Source: JBCCGI01 sp039029355 (GTDB lineage: Bacteria > Planctomycetota > UBA1135 > GCA-002686595). Taken from it: a DNA stretch of 64,000 nt. Where the stretch lies: the NCBI GenBank assembly GCA_039029355.1, contig JBCCGI010000007.1, forward strand, positions 62,001 through 126,000, written 5' to 3'. The notes under the pieces are model-generated. The model did not search any database. It saw nothing but the letters and a program-made list of their open reading frames with translations, and was not told the DNA's origin. A program made the position numbers and the translations under genes. Shown piece after piece: positions 49,790-57,800 of this stretch. Within the stretch, counting starts at the first letter, position 1; every line of letters begins with the position of its first letter.

Positions 49790-51784
49790 ATGCGCCCGCT
49801 GGCCGTCCTAGCCCTCGTACTCGCCGCCATCGCGGCCCTCGCCTTCGCCTACTTCTCGATCACCGGCGACTCGTCGCGCGACGACGCCCAGGTGTCCAAC
49901 GTGGTGCGTCCCGCGATGGAGCCGGAGGAGGCCCAGCGCCGGGCGGATGCCGAGCTGGTCGAGGCCAGCGGCGGCGCCGAGGTCGAAGAGGTCACCCGCA
50001 CGGCGGTCGGCCCCGAGGAGGTCCTGGGCTCCTTCGCGAACCGCCTGCACGGCAAGGTCGTGAGCCCGGCGGGCATCGCGGTGCCGGACGCGCGCGTCTC
50101 GGTGTTCCGCAAGCGCGCCCCGGCGCACCTCGAGGCGCTGACGATCATGTTCCAGAACGGCCCGCAGGACAAGGTGCTCAAGACCACGCGCACCAACGAG
50201 CGGGGCGAGTACGAGTTCAAGGCGCTGCCCCCGGGCAAGGACCACCTGGTCGTCGTCGAGCACGAGGACTACCAGCGCACCGAGGTCGGCCCGATCGAGA
50301 TGGGCGAGGAGAGCCAGGTCCGCGAGGACATCGAGCTGCGCGAGGGCTTCCAGCTCTTCGGCTACGTCCGCGACCACGGCACCGGGCTCCCGATCGAGGG
50401 CGCGCTGATCACGCTCGACAACCCGCTCGCGGCTCAACTGCCCTCCGACCGCAAGAGCCCCGACCGCATGCAGACCAAGTCCGAGCCGGACGGGCGGTAT
50501 GAGTTCCGCCACGTGGCGCCGGGCACCAAGTGGCTCATGTGCCAGGCCGAGTCCTACGGGACGGTCGTCGTCAACAACGTCACCTTCCTGGGCCAGGGGC
50601 AGGTCGACCGGCACAAGTCGCAGGACATCCAGATGAAGCCCGAGATGACGATCTCGGGTCAGGTCATCGGCCCCGACCGCGTGGGCGTCGAAGGCGCTTC
50701 GGTCGAGGGCATCAGCTACAACGCCGAGGCCTTGTCGCGCGGCAACGCGAAGACCGACGCCATGGGCAACTTCGTGATCCGCGGGCTGGCCGAGGCGCAG
50801 TACTCGGTCGTCGCGCGCGCCGAGGGCTTCGGCGAGAAGCGCCTGGTCCGCGTCGACGCCGGCGCCCAGGGCATCGAGCTCGAGCTGGCCGAGCTGGGCG
50901 GCGTGATGGGCCGCGTGGTCGACGCCTCGACGGGCCGCGCGCTCAGCGACTTCAAGGTGGCCGTGCGGATGGTCAACCTGAGCTCGACCTTCGTCGGGCG
51001 CGTGGCCGCGGCGCAGAACTTCCGCGGCGCGAACAACGGCGCCTTCCACGTGCCCGGCCTCGCGCACGGGCACTACGTGGTCGAGGTCTCCGCCAAGGGC
51101 TACGCGAACACGCGCTCGGAGCGCTTCACCGTCAACCAGGGCATCACCGTCCCCGACGTGATGGTCCAGATGACCCGCGGCGGGCGCATCCTCGGCCAGG
51201 TGGTCGACGGCTACACCGCCAAGCCGATCTCCGGCGCGGTGGTCGCGACCCAGGACAACAACTGGGTCGAGAGCCCCTTCACCAACGTCTTCAAGGGCCT
51301 GGTGTCGCGCACCACGACCGAAGCCTCGGCGCGCACGGACGAGAACGGGCAGTTCGAGTTCGAGCTCCTCACGCCCGGCGCCTACCAGGTGACGATCAAC
51401 CACCAGAAGTACACCGCGCAGATCATGAACGACGTGCAGGTGTTCGAGGGGCAGGAGCGCGAGATCGGCGTCATCAAGCTCTTCACCGGCGGCCAGACCA
51501 GCGGCACCGCCTTCCTGGCGGACGGCAGCAAGGCGGTCGGCGCCTCGGTCTCCCTCCACCCCACCGACGGGAGCGGCCGGAGCTACGAGGCCCGCACGAA
51601 CTCTGAGGGGCACTACCGCATCACGAACGTCGCGCCCGGCTCGTACAAGCTGAGCCTGTCGCGGCCGGACCTGCGCGAGGCCAACCCGTTCCAGGTGATC
51701 GTCGACATGAAGCAGTCGGAGATCGAGATCGCCGTCGCCGACGGCGGCGAGTACAAGCACGACCTCTACCTGGGGAGCGACTAG
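49790..51784 (+). CDS. Surface protein with tandem carboxypeptidase-regulatory-like domains (first of pair)
   Basis: 664 residues from the ATG giving MRPLAVLALVLAAIAALAFA, a signal anchor. Then repeated CarboxypepD_reg-type sandwiches, each with the pattern G-x-V-x-x-x-x-G-x-x-V-x-G-A-x-V, then D-x-x-G-x-F/Y-x-F-x-x-L-x-P-G. Examples are LHGKVVSPAGIAVPDARVSV with GEYEFKALPPGKDHLVV, and ISGQVIGPDRVGVEGASVEG with GNFVIRGLAEAQYSVVA. About six copies are seen. These domains are beta-sandwiches, often in surface or outer-membrane proteins. The second gene of the pair follows 16 bases on. Confidence 0.82.
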   Translation: MRPLAVLALVLAAIAALAFAYFSITGDSSRDDAQVSNVVRPAMEPEEAQRRADAELVEASGGAEVEEVTRTAVGPEEVLGSFANRLHGKVVSPAGIAVPDARVSVFRKRAPAHLEALTIMFQNGPQDKVLKTTRTNERGEYEFKALPPGKDHLVVVEHEDYQRTEVGPIEMGEESQVREDIELREGFQLFGYVRDHGTGLPIEGALITLDNPLAAQLPSDRKSPDRMQTKSEPDGRYEFRHVAPGTKWLMCQAESYGTVVVNNVTFLGQGQVDRHKSQDIQMKPEMTISGQVIGPDRVGVEGASVEGISYNAEALSRGNAKTDAMGNFVIRGLAEAQYSVVARAEGFGEKRLVRVDAGAQGIELELAELGGVMGRVVDASTGRALSDFKVAVRMVNLSSTFVGRVAAAQNFRGANNGAFHVPGLAHGHYVVEVSAKGYANTRSERFTVNQGITVPDVMVQMTRGGRILGQVVDGYTAKPISGAVVATQDNNWVESPFTNVFKGLVSRTTTEASARTDENGQFEFELLTPGAYQVTINHQKYTAQIMNDVQVFEGQEREIGVIKLFTGGQTSGTAFLADGSKAVGASVSLHPTDGSGRSYEARTNSEGHYRITNVAPGSYKLSLSRPDLREANPFQVIVDMKQSEIEIAVADGGEYKHDLYLGSD

Positions 51785-51800
51785 CCCCCGGCCCCCAACT

Positions 51801-53720
51801 TTGAATCGGCTTGGCCTAGGAATCCTGGCCGCCGTGCTCGTTCTGGGCGCGGCGGCCGTGCTGTTTACCCGGCTCGCGGGCTCCGGCGGAACGGCGCCCC
51901 AGGGAGACAGCGTCGCGCGTCCGTCCGAGCTCGGCCGCGGCGCTGAGGTCGCACGGCCGGGCGGAGGCTCGATCGACGCCCCGGCGGAGCCCGAACGCAC
52001 CGACCTCGACGCGGCCCCCGCCGAAGCCGCGCCCGAGCGTCGCGTCGCAGGCACCCCGAAGGGCCTACCCGCCCTCGGCGCCCTGAAGCAGACGCTGGTC
52101 GGGCTGGTCGTCGGAGACGGCAAGCCGATCAGCGGAGCGCAGGTGCTCTACACCGACCGCGCCGGCGAGGCTCTGTGCGAGGCCACCAGCGACCCGCGCG
52201 GCAACTTCGAGCTCGCGGTCCCGCGGCCGCTGGAGGACGGGCTGATCCTGGTTCAGGCGCGCGGCTTCGCGCCGCTGGAGACCGGCCCCCACGCCATCCG
52301 CGCGGGCGAGCGCCGCTTCGTCGGCAACCTGCAGGTCGCGCGCGGCATCATGCTGCGCGGCAAGGTCGTCGCGCCCGGCGGCTTCGCGCTGGCCGAGGCC
52401 CGCGTGCAGCTGCGCGCCGGCGGTCCGGGCGGCGGCTTCAACCGCTATGTGCAGGAGGCGGTCGCGGACGCCGACGGCGGCTTCGAGTTCCCCCAGGCGC
52501 CGCTCGGCACGGTGAAGGTCGAGGCCTTCGCCAACGGCTACGGCGCGCGATCCGAGGAGCTCCGCCACGCGTCGGCGAAGGACCACGCGCTGATCGAGCT
52601 GGTGCCCGAGCGCGCCATGCTGCTCCTGCTGCGCGACCCCGACGGGGCCGGCGTGGCGGGCGCACGCGTCAACCTGCGGCCGCACGACCCGCGCTCGACC
52701 GACGTCAGCGCGACGGCCGACGACAACGGCGACTGCCACGTGCTGGGGCTGGGCTCCGAGCTGTGGGAGGTGCGCGCCGAGGCCGACGGCTACCGCCCCG
52801 CGGTCCGCGACAGGATGCGCGCGGACGGCAACCCGATCGAGGTCGAGCTCCTCCCCTGGCCCTGCATCGAAGGCCGCATCAGCGCTCCCGCGGGCGCGGC
52901 GCTCCCGAGCGGGGTCACCGTCCGCCCGCTGTCCGCCAACGCGCGCGGCGGCTTCGTCGACAGCGGACGCCACGACGAGACGCCGGTGGCGGCCGACGGC
53001 AGCTTCCGCATCTGCGACATGCGGCCAGGCCTGTACGTGATCCGGGCGAGCGCCCCGGGCTTCGCGCCGACCAGCTCGGAGACGATCCGGCTGACGCTGG
53101 GCAAGGACGCGGTCGGGGTCGACGTCGAGCTGCGCTCGGGCGGCGGGCTCAACCTCTTGGTCCACTCCGGCGACGGTCCCGTCGGTGGAGCGCGCGTCGA
53201 GCTCTTCGACACGACGCCGCCCCCCACCGAGCTCTACCGCAGCCCGGCGACGCCCCAGCCGGTCTCGACCGTAAAGCCGGTCGCGAACGCGACCACGAGC
53301 TCCGAAGGGGAAGTCGCCTTCGAACACCTCGCCGAGGGCCGCTACTGGTGCATCGTGCGCCCGCGCGACCTCCTGCCCCAGCTCTACGGCCCGATCGTCG
53401 TGCAGGAGGGGCGCAAGGAGAAGGTCGGCCCCGTCCAGGTCTCCGCCGGCGGCCGACTCCACGGCACCGTCACCGACGGCGCGGGCAAGCCGGTCGCGAA
53501 CGCGGTGGTGCACGTCTTCGGCGAGAGCGGCTCGGTCCGCACGCCGATCCAGATCGAGGCGAACGACAAAGGCGCGTGGACCTCGCCGCTGTTGCCCGGC
53601 GGGTCCTACCGGCTGACCGCGCGCATCGTCTACGGCCGCCCGGCGACGGCGCGCACCGCCACCGCGCGCGGGAGCGTCGAGGTCGGCGCGCGGCGCGAAG
53701 TGGCGCTGCAGTTCGAGTAG
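51801..53720 (+). CDS. Surface protein with tandem carboxypeptidase-regulatory-like domains (second of pair)
   Basis: 639 residues from a TTG 16 bases after the first gene, with a signal anchor LGLGILAAVLVLGAAAVLF. A disordered Ala/Glu/Pro stretch (about 25-90) is followed by five or more regulatory-domain repeats, such as LVGLVVGDGKPISGAQVLYT with GNFELAVPRP, MLRGKVVAPGGFALAEARVQ, and LHGTVTDGAGKPVANAVVHV. It shares architecture with the upstream gene but little residue identity by eye, so the two are old duplicates or parallel assemblies. Convergent with the kelch gene, 32 bases apart. Confidence 0.82.
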   Translation: MNRLGLGILAAVLVLGAAAVLFTRLAGSGGTAPQGDSVARPSELGRGAEVARPGGGSIDAPAEPERTDLDAAPAEAAPERRVAGTPKGLPALGALKQTLVGLVVGDGKPISGAQVLYTDRAGEALCEATSDPRGNFELAVPRPLEDGLILVQARGFAPLETGPHAIRAGERRFVGNLQVARGIMLRGKVVAPGGFALAEARVQLRAGGPGGGFNRYVQEAVADADGGFEFPQAPLGTVKVEAFANGYGARSEELRHASAKDHALIELVPERAMLLLLRDPDGAGVAGARVNLRPHDPRSTDVSATADDNGDCHVLGLGSELWEVRAEADGYRPAVRDRMRADGNPIEVELLPWPCIEGRISAPAGAALPSGVTVRPLSANARGGFVDSGRHDETPVAADGSFRICDMRPGLYVIRASAPGFAPTSSETIRLTLGKDAVGVDVELRSGGGLNLLVHSGDGPVGGARVELFDTTPPPTELYRSPATPQPVSTVKPVANATTSSEGEVAFEHLAEGRYWCIVRPRDLLPQLYGPIVVQEGRKEKVGPVQVSAGGRLHGTVTDGAGKPVANAVVHVFGESGSVRTPIQIEANDKGAWTSPLLPGGSYRLTARIVYGRPATARTATARGSVEVGARREVALQFE

Positions 53721-53752
53721 CGCGCCCCGCCGCGCGCCCGCTCAGGCGGGTA

Positions 53753-55282
53753 TCAGGGCAGAACGATCTCGGCCGAGAGGTCGTCGCCCGCGCCGCCGTC
53801 GTCGCCGGTTCCCGTCACGAGGATGCGCTCGCCGCCGTCCACCAGGCTGGCGCGCACCCGGGCGCGCGGGAGCTGCATCGCGAGCGGCGCGGCCCACGTG
53901 CTCGCGTCGGGCGGGGCCAGCTCGACGCTCGCCTCGGGCGTCTCGGTCAGCGCCATCGAGTCGATCACCGCGATGCCGCCGATCACCGCCAGCTGGGTCG
54001 GCGTCTCGAGCAGCGCGTGGTAGGCGCGCGGTTGGTTGAGCCGCGTCGGGAGCTCGGCCCATACGTCCAGCGTCGGGTTGTAGCGCACGACCTCGTCGAG
54101 CGTGACCTGCTCTAGGAACACGCCGGTGCGCGCGCCGCCGGTGACCAGCACGCGACCGTCGGTCGAGAGCACGACCTGCGCGTGGTAGGCGCGCGGCCCC
54201 GGCATGGAAGCCGTGGGGAGCGCCGTGCCCAGCGCGGGGTCGAGGAGCAGGCACGTCTCGGTCCAGTCCTGGGTCGGGAAGCCGAAGAGCGAGGAGACCT
54301 CGATGCCGCCGGTGACGAAGACCTCGCCCGAATCGAGGAGCGAAGCCGCGTGCCCGATGCGCCCGGCGGGCAGCTCGGGGCCGCTGGACCAGGCGTCGAG
54401 CACCGGGTCGTAGATCGCGGTCGAGACCAGCACGCTCAGCAACGTCGTGATCGGGTCGGCGGGGTCGTCGAGCTCGACGCCGCCCGCGACCAGCACCCGG
54501 CCGTCGGCGAGGAGCGTCGCCGTGTGCTGCGAGCGCGCCTGCGGCATCGACGCCACCTGGGTCACGGTCCCCGCCACGGGATCGAAGAGCTCGGCCGCGG
54601 CCGTCGCGAGCCCCGCGCCGTCGCGCCCGCCGAGCAACAGCACGCGGCCGTCGGTCAGCAGCGTCGCCGTATGCGCCCTGCGCGGCGCGGCCAGCGTGGC
54701 GGAGTGCGGCTCGAAGCTCTGCGTCTGGGGGTCGAAGACCTCGAGCGTCGCGAGCGCGACGTCGCCGCCGCCGGCAACGTCGACGCCGCCGGCCAGGAGG
54801 ACGCTCCCGTCGGGGAGGGAGGTCGAGCTGTGCCCGTCGATCGCGCCACCGCGCTCCCCCACCGCCTGCGCCGTCGAGGCCGGCACCTGCATCGCGAACG
54901 ACACGTCGTTGCTGATGTCGTCCACGAACGTCGTCGCCCCGGGCAGGGTGAAGAACTGCGCGTGCAGCGGCACCCCGACGATCATCGGGGTGTTGGGCAG
55001 GAAGAACGTCTGCGTCGCCTCGCCCGCCGGCGACAGGGAGCCGAACAGCCAGTACGGCAGGAGCTCGAGCCCGAGATCGAAGAAGCGCGGGTCGGCCGGG
55101 TCGACGATCGCGAGCGGCGTCGGCCCGGAGTTCAGCGACACGCCCAGCCCCCAAAGCTCCGACGGGTCGCCCGACAGCGTGTAGGTCACGCCCGAACCGA
55201 GCACGCCGTCGGTCCAGGAGAGCTCCTGAGCCGACGGAAGGAGGGGAGCAAAGAGGGCGACGATCCAGGGAGAGGGGCGCAT
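53753..55282 (-). CDS. Exported kelch-repeat beta-propeller protein
   Basis: 509 residues. Signal peptide MRPSPWIVALFAPLLPSAQA-like (1-19). An N-terminal beta-domain (YTLSGDPSELWGLGVSLNSG) precedes about six kelch blades, each with the double-Gly and DGRVLV signature: TSLPDGSVLLAGGVD, TLLTDGRVLLLGGRDG, TLLADGRVLVAGGVE, SLLDSGEVFVTGGIE and others. The C-terminus returns to a small beta unit (VDGGERILVTGTGDDGG). It may bind surface or matrix ligands. A decayed paralogue lies immediately upstream, separated by a terminator. TATATT at 55324-55319 (minus strand) is a possible -10. Confidence 0.8.
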   Translation of the reverse strand: MRPSPWIVALFAPLLPSAQELSWTDGVLGSGVTYTLSGDPSELWGLGVSLNSGPTPLAIVDPADPRFFDLGLELLPYWLFGSLSPAGEATQTFFLPNTPMIVGVPLHAQFFTLPGATTFVDDISNDVSFAMQVPASTAQAVGERGGAIDGHSSTSLPDGSVLLAGGVDVAGGGDVALATLEVFDPQTQSFEPHSATLAAPRRAHTATLLTDGRVLLLGGRDGAGLATAAAELFDPVAGTVTQVASMPQARSQHTATLLADGRVLVAGGVELDDPADPITTLLSVLVSTAIYDPVLDAWSSGPELPAGRIGHAASLLDSGEVFVTGGIEVSSLFGFPTQDWTETCLLLDPALGTALPTASMPGPRAYHAQVVLSTDGRVLVTGGARTGVFLEQVTLDEVVRYNPTLDVWAELPTRLNQPRAYHALLETPTQLAVIGGIAVIDSMALTETPEASVELAPPDASTWAAPLAMQLPRARVRASLVDGGERILVTGTGDDGGAGDDLSAEIVLP

Positions 55283-55330
55283 GAGCGAAGGTGAGAGACG
55301 AAGGGGTTGGCCACCTCGAATATAAACGGG

Positions 55331-55374
55331 CCGGGGCGCCCGCGGGTCGCCCAGCACGACCGCGGACGCCCCGG
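55331..55374 (-). terminator. Terminator between the decayed kelch paralogue and the intact kelch gene
   Basis: CCGGGGCG pairs with CGCCCCGG, with an inner CCGCGG/CCGCGG stem and one bulge (loop around CGCCCAGCA). On the minus strand it is followed by GCCCGTTTATATT, which supplies a T-rich tail. It isolates the two kelch-type genes. Confidence 0.65.
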
Positions 55375-55395
55375 AAAAGGCCGGAGACGAGATCC

Positions 55396-56060
55396 TTACG
55401 GGATGTAGATCTCCGCCGACAGGTCCGGCGTCACCGTGCCGGAGCCGGTCGTGAGGATGCGCTCACCACCGTCGGGGAGCGCGCTGACCGCGAGGGGCGC
55501 GGCACCAGCATGCATGCTGCCCGACAGCGTTCCACGAGAGCGCCGCCGTCGTGGTCGTCTCGATCGTGTCGTTCGGCGTGCCGGTGAACGCGAACGAGGT
55601 CGAACGTGTCGATCGCGCTCACGTCGCCGCCGACGTCGAACAGCGTCGGCAGCACGCGGTTGGCCGCCGTGCTCGGGACGCTCGTCCACGAGTTGGCCGA
55701 GGTGTCGTACAGCCGGCAGCTCGCCGGCGGAAAGAAGTTCTGCAGCACCAGATCGCCGGTCACGCCGCCCGCGAGCAGCACGTCGCCGTTCGAGAGCGTC
55801 GTCTGCCCGTGCAGCGCGCGCTCAGTGCTGGACGGCGTGCCCAGGATCGAGTTGCTGCCGGGGTCGTAGCGGCGCGCGTCGCTCGAGAACTCCGGCACGT
55901 CGAAGATAGCGAGGGGCGTCGGGCCGGTGTTGGTCGAGATGGCGAGCCCAAAGACCTCGGCCGGGTCGCCTTGGAGGTCGTAGGTGACCTGGTCGCCCAG
56001 CACGCCGCCCGGTCCGGGTCAGCTTCGCCGTGAAGGCCGAGCCGGCGCGGCGAGAAGCAG
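55396..56060 (-). pseudogene. Decayed paralogue of the kelch-repeat protein
   Basis: Pieces of the intact neighbour are found in at least three frames. Head: GVLGDQVTYDLQGDPAEVFG aligns with GVLGSGVTYTLSGDPSELWG. Blade: TTLSNGDVLLAGGVTGD. Middle: FTGTPNDTIETTTTAALSW, only readable after a shift near 55600. Tail: ALPDGGERILTTGSGT and then VTPDLSAEIYIP, matching the intact DLSAEIVLP ending. The coded remnant is about 220 codons against 509, so internal deletion joined the frameshifts. The signal peptide (ALLLAAP area) is also out of frame. Not functional as read, unless the assembly contains indel errors. Confidence 0.8.
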
Positions 56061-56192
56061 GGCCTCTCCTGAACTTGTGGTGAGGTTGGGGGGGGCCGAA
56101 GCGAGACAGGCGTCTCTTCGGGGGGATGCGGCCGAGCCGAAGCAGGCCACGGGGTTGCTCCGGTCTAGGCGCAGCACGAGAATCGGGGGCGC

Positions 56193-56972
56193 GTGGACGC
56201 CCCCTTCCCTGCCGATGCCTGGACCGAGCTCCTCACGACCGAGCTCGGAGTGCCGGTGCAGGTCAGCTTCGGTTCGGCGCGCCGCAACGTGCTGGTTGCG
56301 CGTCCCGACGAGAGCTGCGAGGGATACCGCGTGCGCATGCACGCGGGCTTCCGCAACGCCCCGCCCGAGGTGCGCCTAGCGGTGGCGCGCTGGCTTCGTT
56401 CCGGACGCCGCGCGAGCCGTGCGGCGCGCGTGCTCGACGCGTGGATCGACGACGTGCTGATCCCGTCCTTCGCCCCGCGCCGTCCGGCGCGCTGCGTCGT
56501 CGCGGGCGAGCACCACCACCTCGGCCGCCTCGCCGACGAGCTGCGCGGGGACGCGCTCCCCACCGAGCTCCTCCCGCCCGAGCGCTGGCCCGCGATTACC
56601 TGGGGCAACCGCCGCCGCACCGGCGCGCGCCGCTCGCTCCACCTGGGCACGTTCGACGCGGTGCAGAACCTGGTGCGCATCCACGCCGTGCTCGACCAGG
56701 AGGAGGTGCCGACCTTCTTCGTGCGCTTCGTGCTGTTCCACGAGCTGCTGCACGCCGCGCTGCCCTCGCAGCGCGCGAACGGACGCACGGTGCACCACGG
56801 CGCCGCCTTCCGCGCCCGCGAGCGGGCCTACCCCGACTACCAGCGCGCCAAGGCCTGGGAGGACGACAACATCGGGCGGCTGCTGCACTCGACGCGCACC
56901 GGGCGCGACATGCGCCCCCCGTCCCCGTCCGCGTCGCTGACGAGCTTCGTGCAGCGGCTGCTGTTCGACTAG
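56193..56972 (+). CDS. SprT-like zinc-binding domain protein
   Basis: 259 residues from a GTG. HELLH (H183, E184, H187) in VLFHELLHAALP, with the third ligand in HHGAAFRARE (H201/H202), the SprT/Spartan arrangement. The N-terminal part is helical and basic (EVRLAVARWLRSGRRASRAA). No signal peptide, so likely cytosolic. SprT homologues can cleave DNA-protein crosslinks or serve as structural proteins. It faces the BY-kinase-like gene tail to tail, 10 bases apart. Confidence 0.75.
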   Translation: MDAPFPADAWTELLTTELGVPVQVSFGSARRNVLVARPDESCEGYRVRMHAGFRNAPPEVRLAVARWLRSGRRASRAARVLDAWIDDVLIPSFAPRRPARCVVAGEHHHLGRLADELRGDALPTELLPPERWPAITWGNRRRTGARRSLHLGTFDAVQNLVRIHAVLDQEEVPTFFVRFVLFHELLHAALPSQRANGRTVHHGAAFRARERAYPDYQRAKAWEDDNIGRLLHSTRTGRDMRPPSPSASLTSFVQRLLFD

Positions 56973-56982
56973 GCCGCCGGAG

Positions 56983-57708
56983 CTACTCGGCCCGGTCGGC
57001 CTCGTGCGCGCCGTTGGCGACGATGCCCAATACGTTGCCGCCGAGCGTCTCGAGCATGTTGTAGGTCTCTTCGACCAGATGCTTGGGCGTCTCGCCCAGG
57101 CGCACGACCAGCAGGATCCCGTCGGCGATCGTCCCCAGCAGGCTGGGCTCGGCCACCAGCATCGCCGGAGCCATGTCGATCAGGATGTAGTCGTAGCGGC
57201 GCTTCAGCGTGTGCAGGATCGACTGCATCCGCTCGACGAACAGCCCGAGGCGCGGGTCGTCGGGCAGCGTGCCGGCTCCCATGATGTCGAGCCGGTCGAC
57301 CGAGGTGCGCCGGATCGCCTGCTCCAGCGGCAGCTGCCCCAGCAGCACGTCGGTGAGGCCCTGGCGGCGCGGGACCCCGAGGTACTCCTCCAGCGAGGGG
57401 TGGCGCACGTGGCCGTCGATCACCAGCACCCGCACGCGCGGGACCTCGACCATCGCGAGGGCCATGTTGAGCGTCGCCACGCTCTTGCCCTCGCCGCGCA
57501 CGGCGGAGGTCAAAAGCACGGTACGCGCCGCCCCATCGGGGTTCAGCGCCTGGATCGAGTTGCGCAGGCGGCGGTACTGCTCGGCCAGGTGGCCCTGGGG
57601 CCGCAGGGCCATCACGAGCTCCTCCCGCCGCACGGGGATCTCAGCCGCCTCCCCAGGCTTGGCGGGCTCTAGGGAGCTGGAGCTGTTCTTGCGTCGAAAG
57701 AGGGCCAT
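56983..57708 (-). CDS. CpsD/BY-kinase-like P-loop ATPase
   Basis: 241 residues. Walker A VRGEGKS (70-76), the A' strand VLVIDGH (D98) and Walker B YILIDMAP match CpsD/CapB/Wzc-type and ParA-like ATPases. The A' usually reads D-x-D-x-R; here it is DGHVRHPS with His for the second Asp. There is no C-terminal tyrosine cluster, so autophosphorylation typical of BY-kinases is doubtful. No Wzz or other polysaccharide-export gene is adjacent, but the GT2 and methyltransferase genes at the window start are of that type. It could regulate capsule chain length or position another machine. Confidence 0.75.
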   Translation of the reverse strand: MALFRRKNSSSSLEPAKPGEAAEIPVRREELVMALRPQGHLAEQYRRLRNSIQALNPDGAARTVLLTSAVRGEGKSVATLNMALAMVEVPRVRVLVIDGHVRHPSLEEYLGVPRRQGLTDVLLGQLPLEQAIRRTSVDRLDIMGAGTLPDDPRLGLFVERMQSILHTLKRRYDYILIDMAPAMLVAEPSLLGTIADGILLVVRLGETPKHLVEETYNMLETLGGNVLGIVANGAHEADRAE

Positions 57709-57800
57709 GGTCGGCAGAAGGGGTATCGGCGAGGATCCTTCCAGACCGTAGCGGCCGTTGCAAACGGGGACCGCAAACCTCTCGGTAACGGCGTGGCGGT

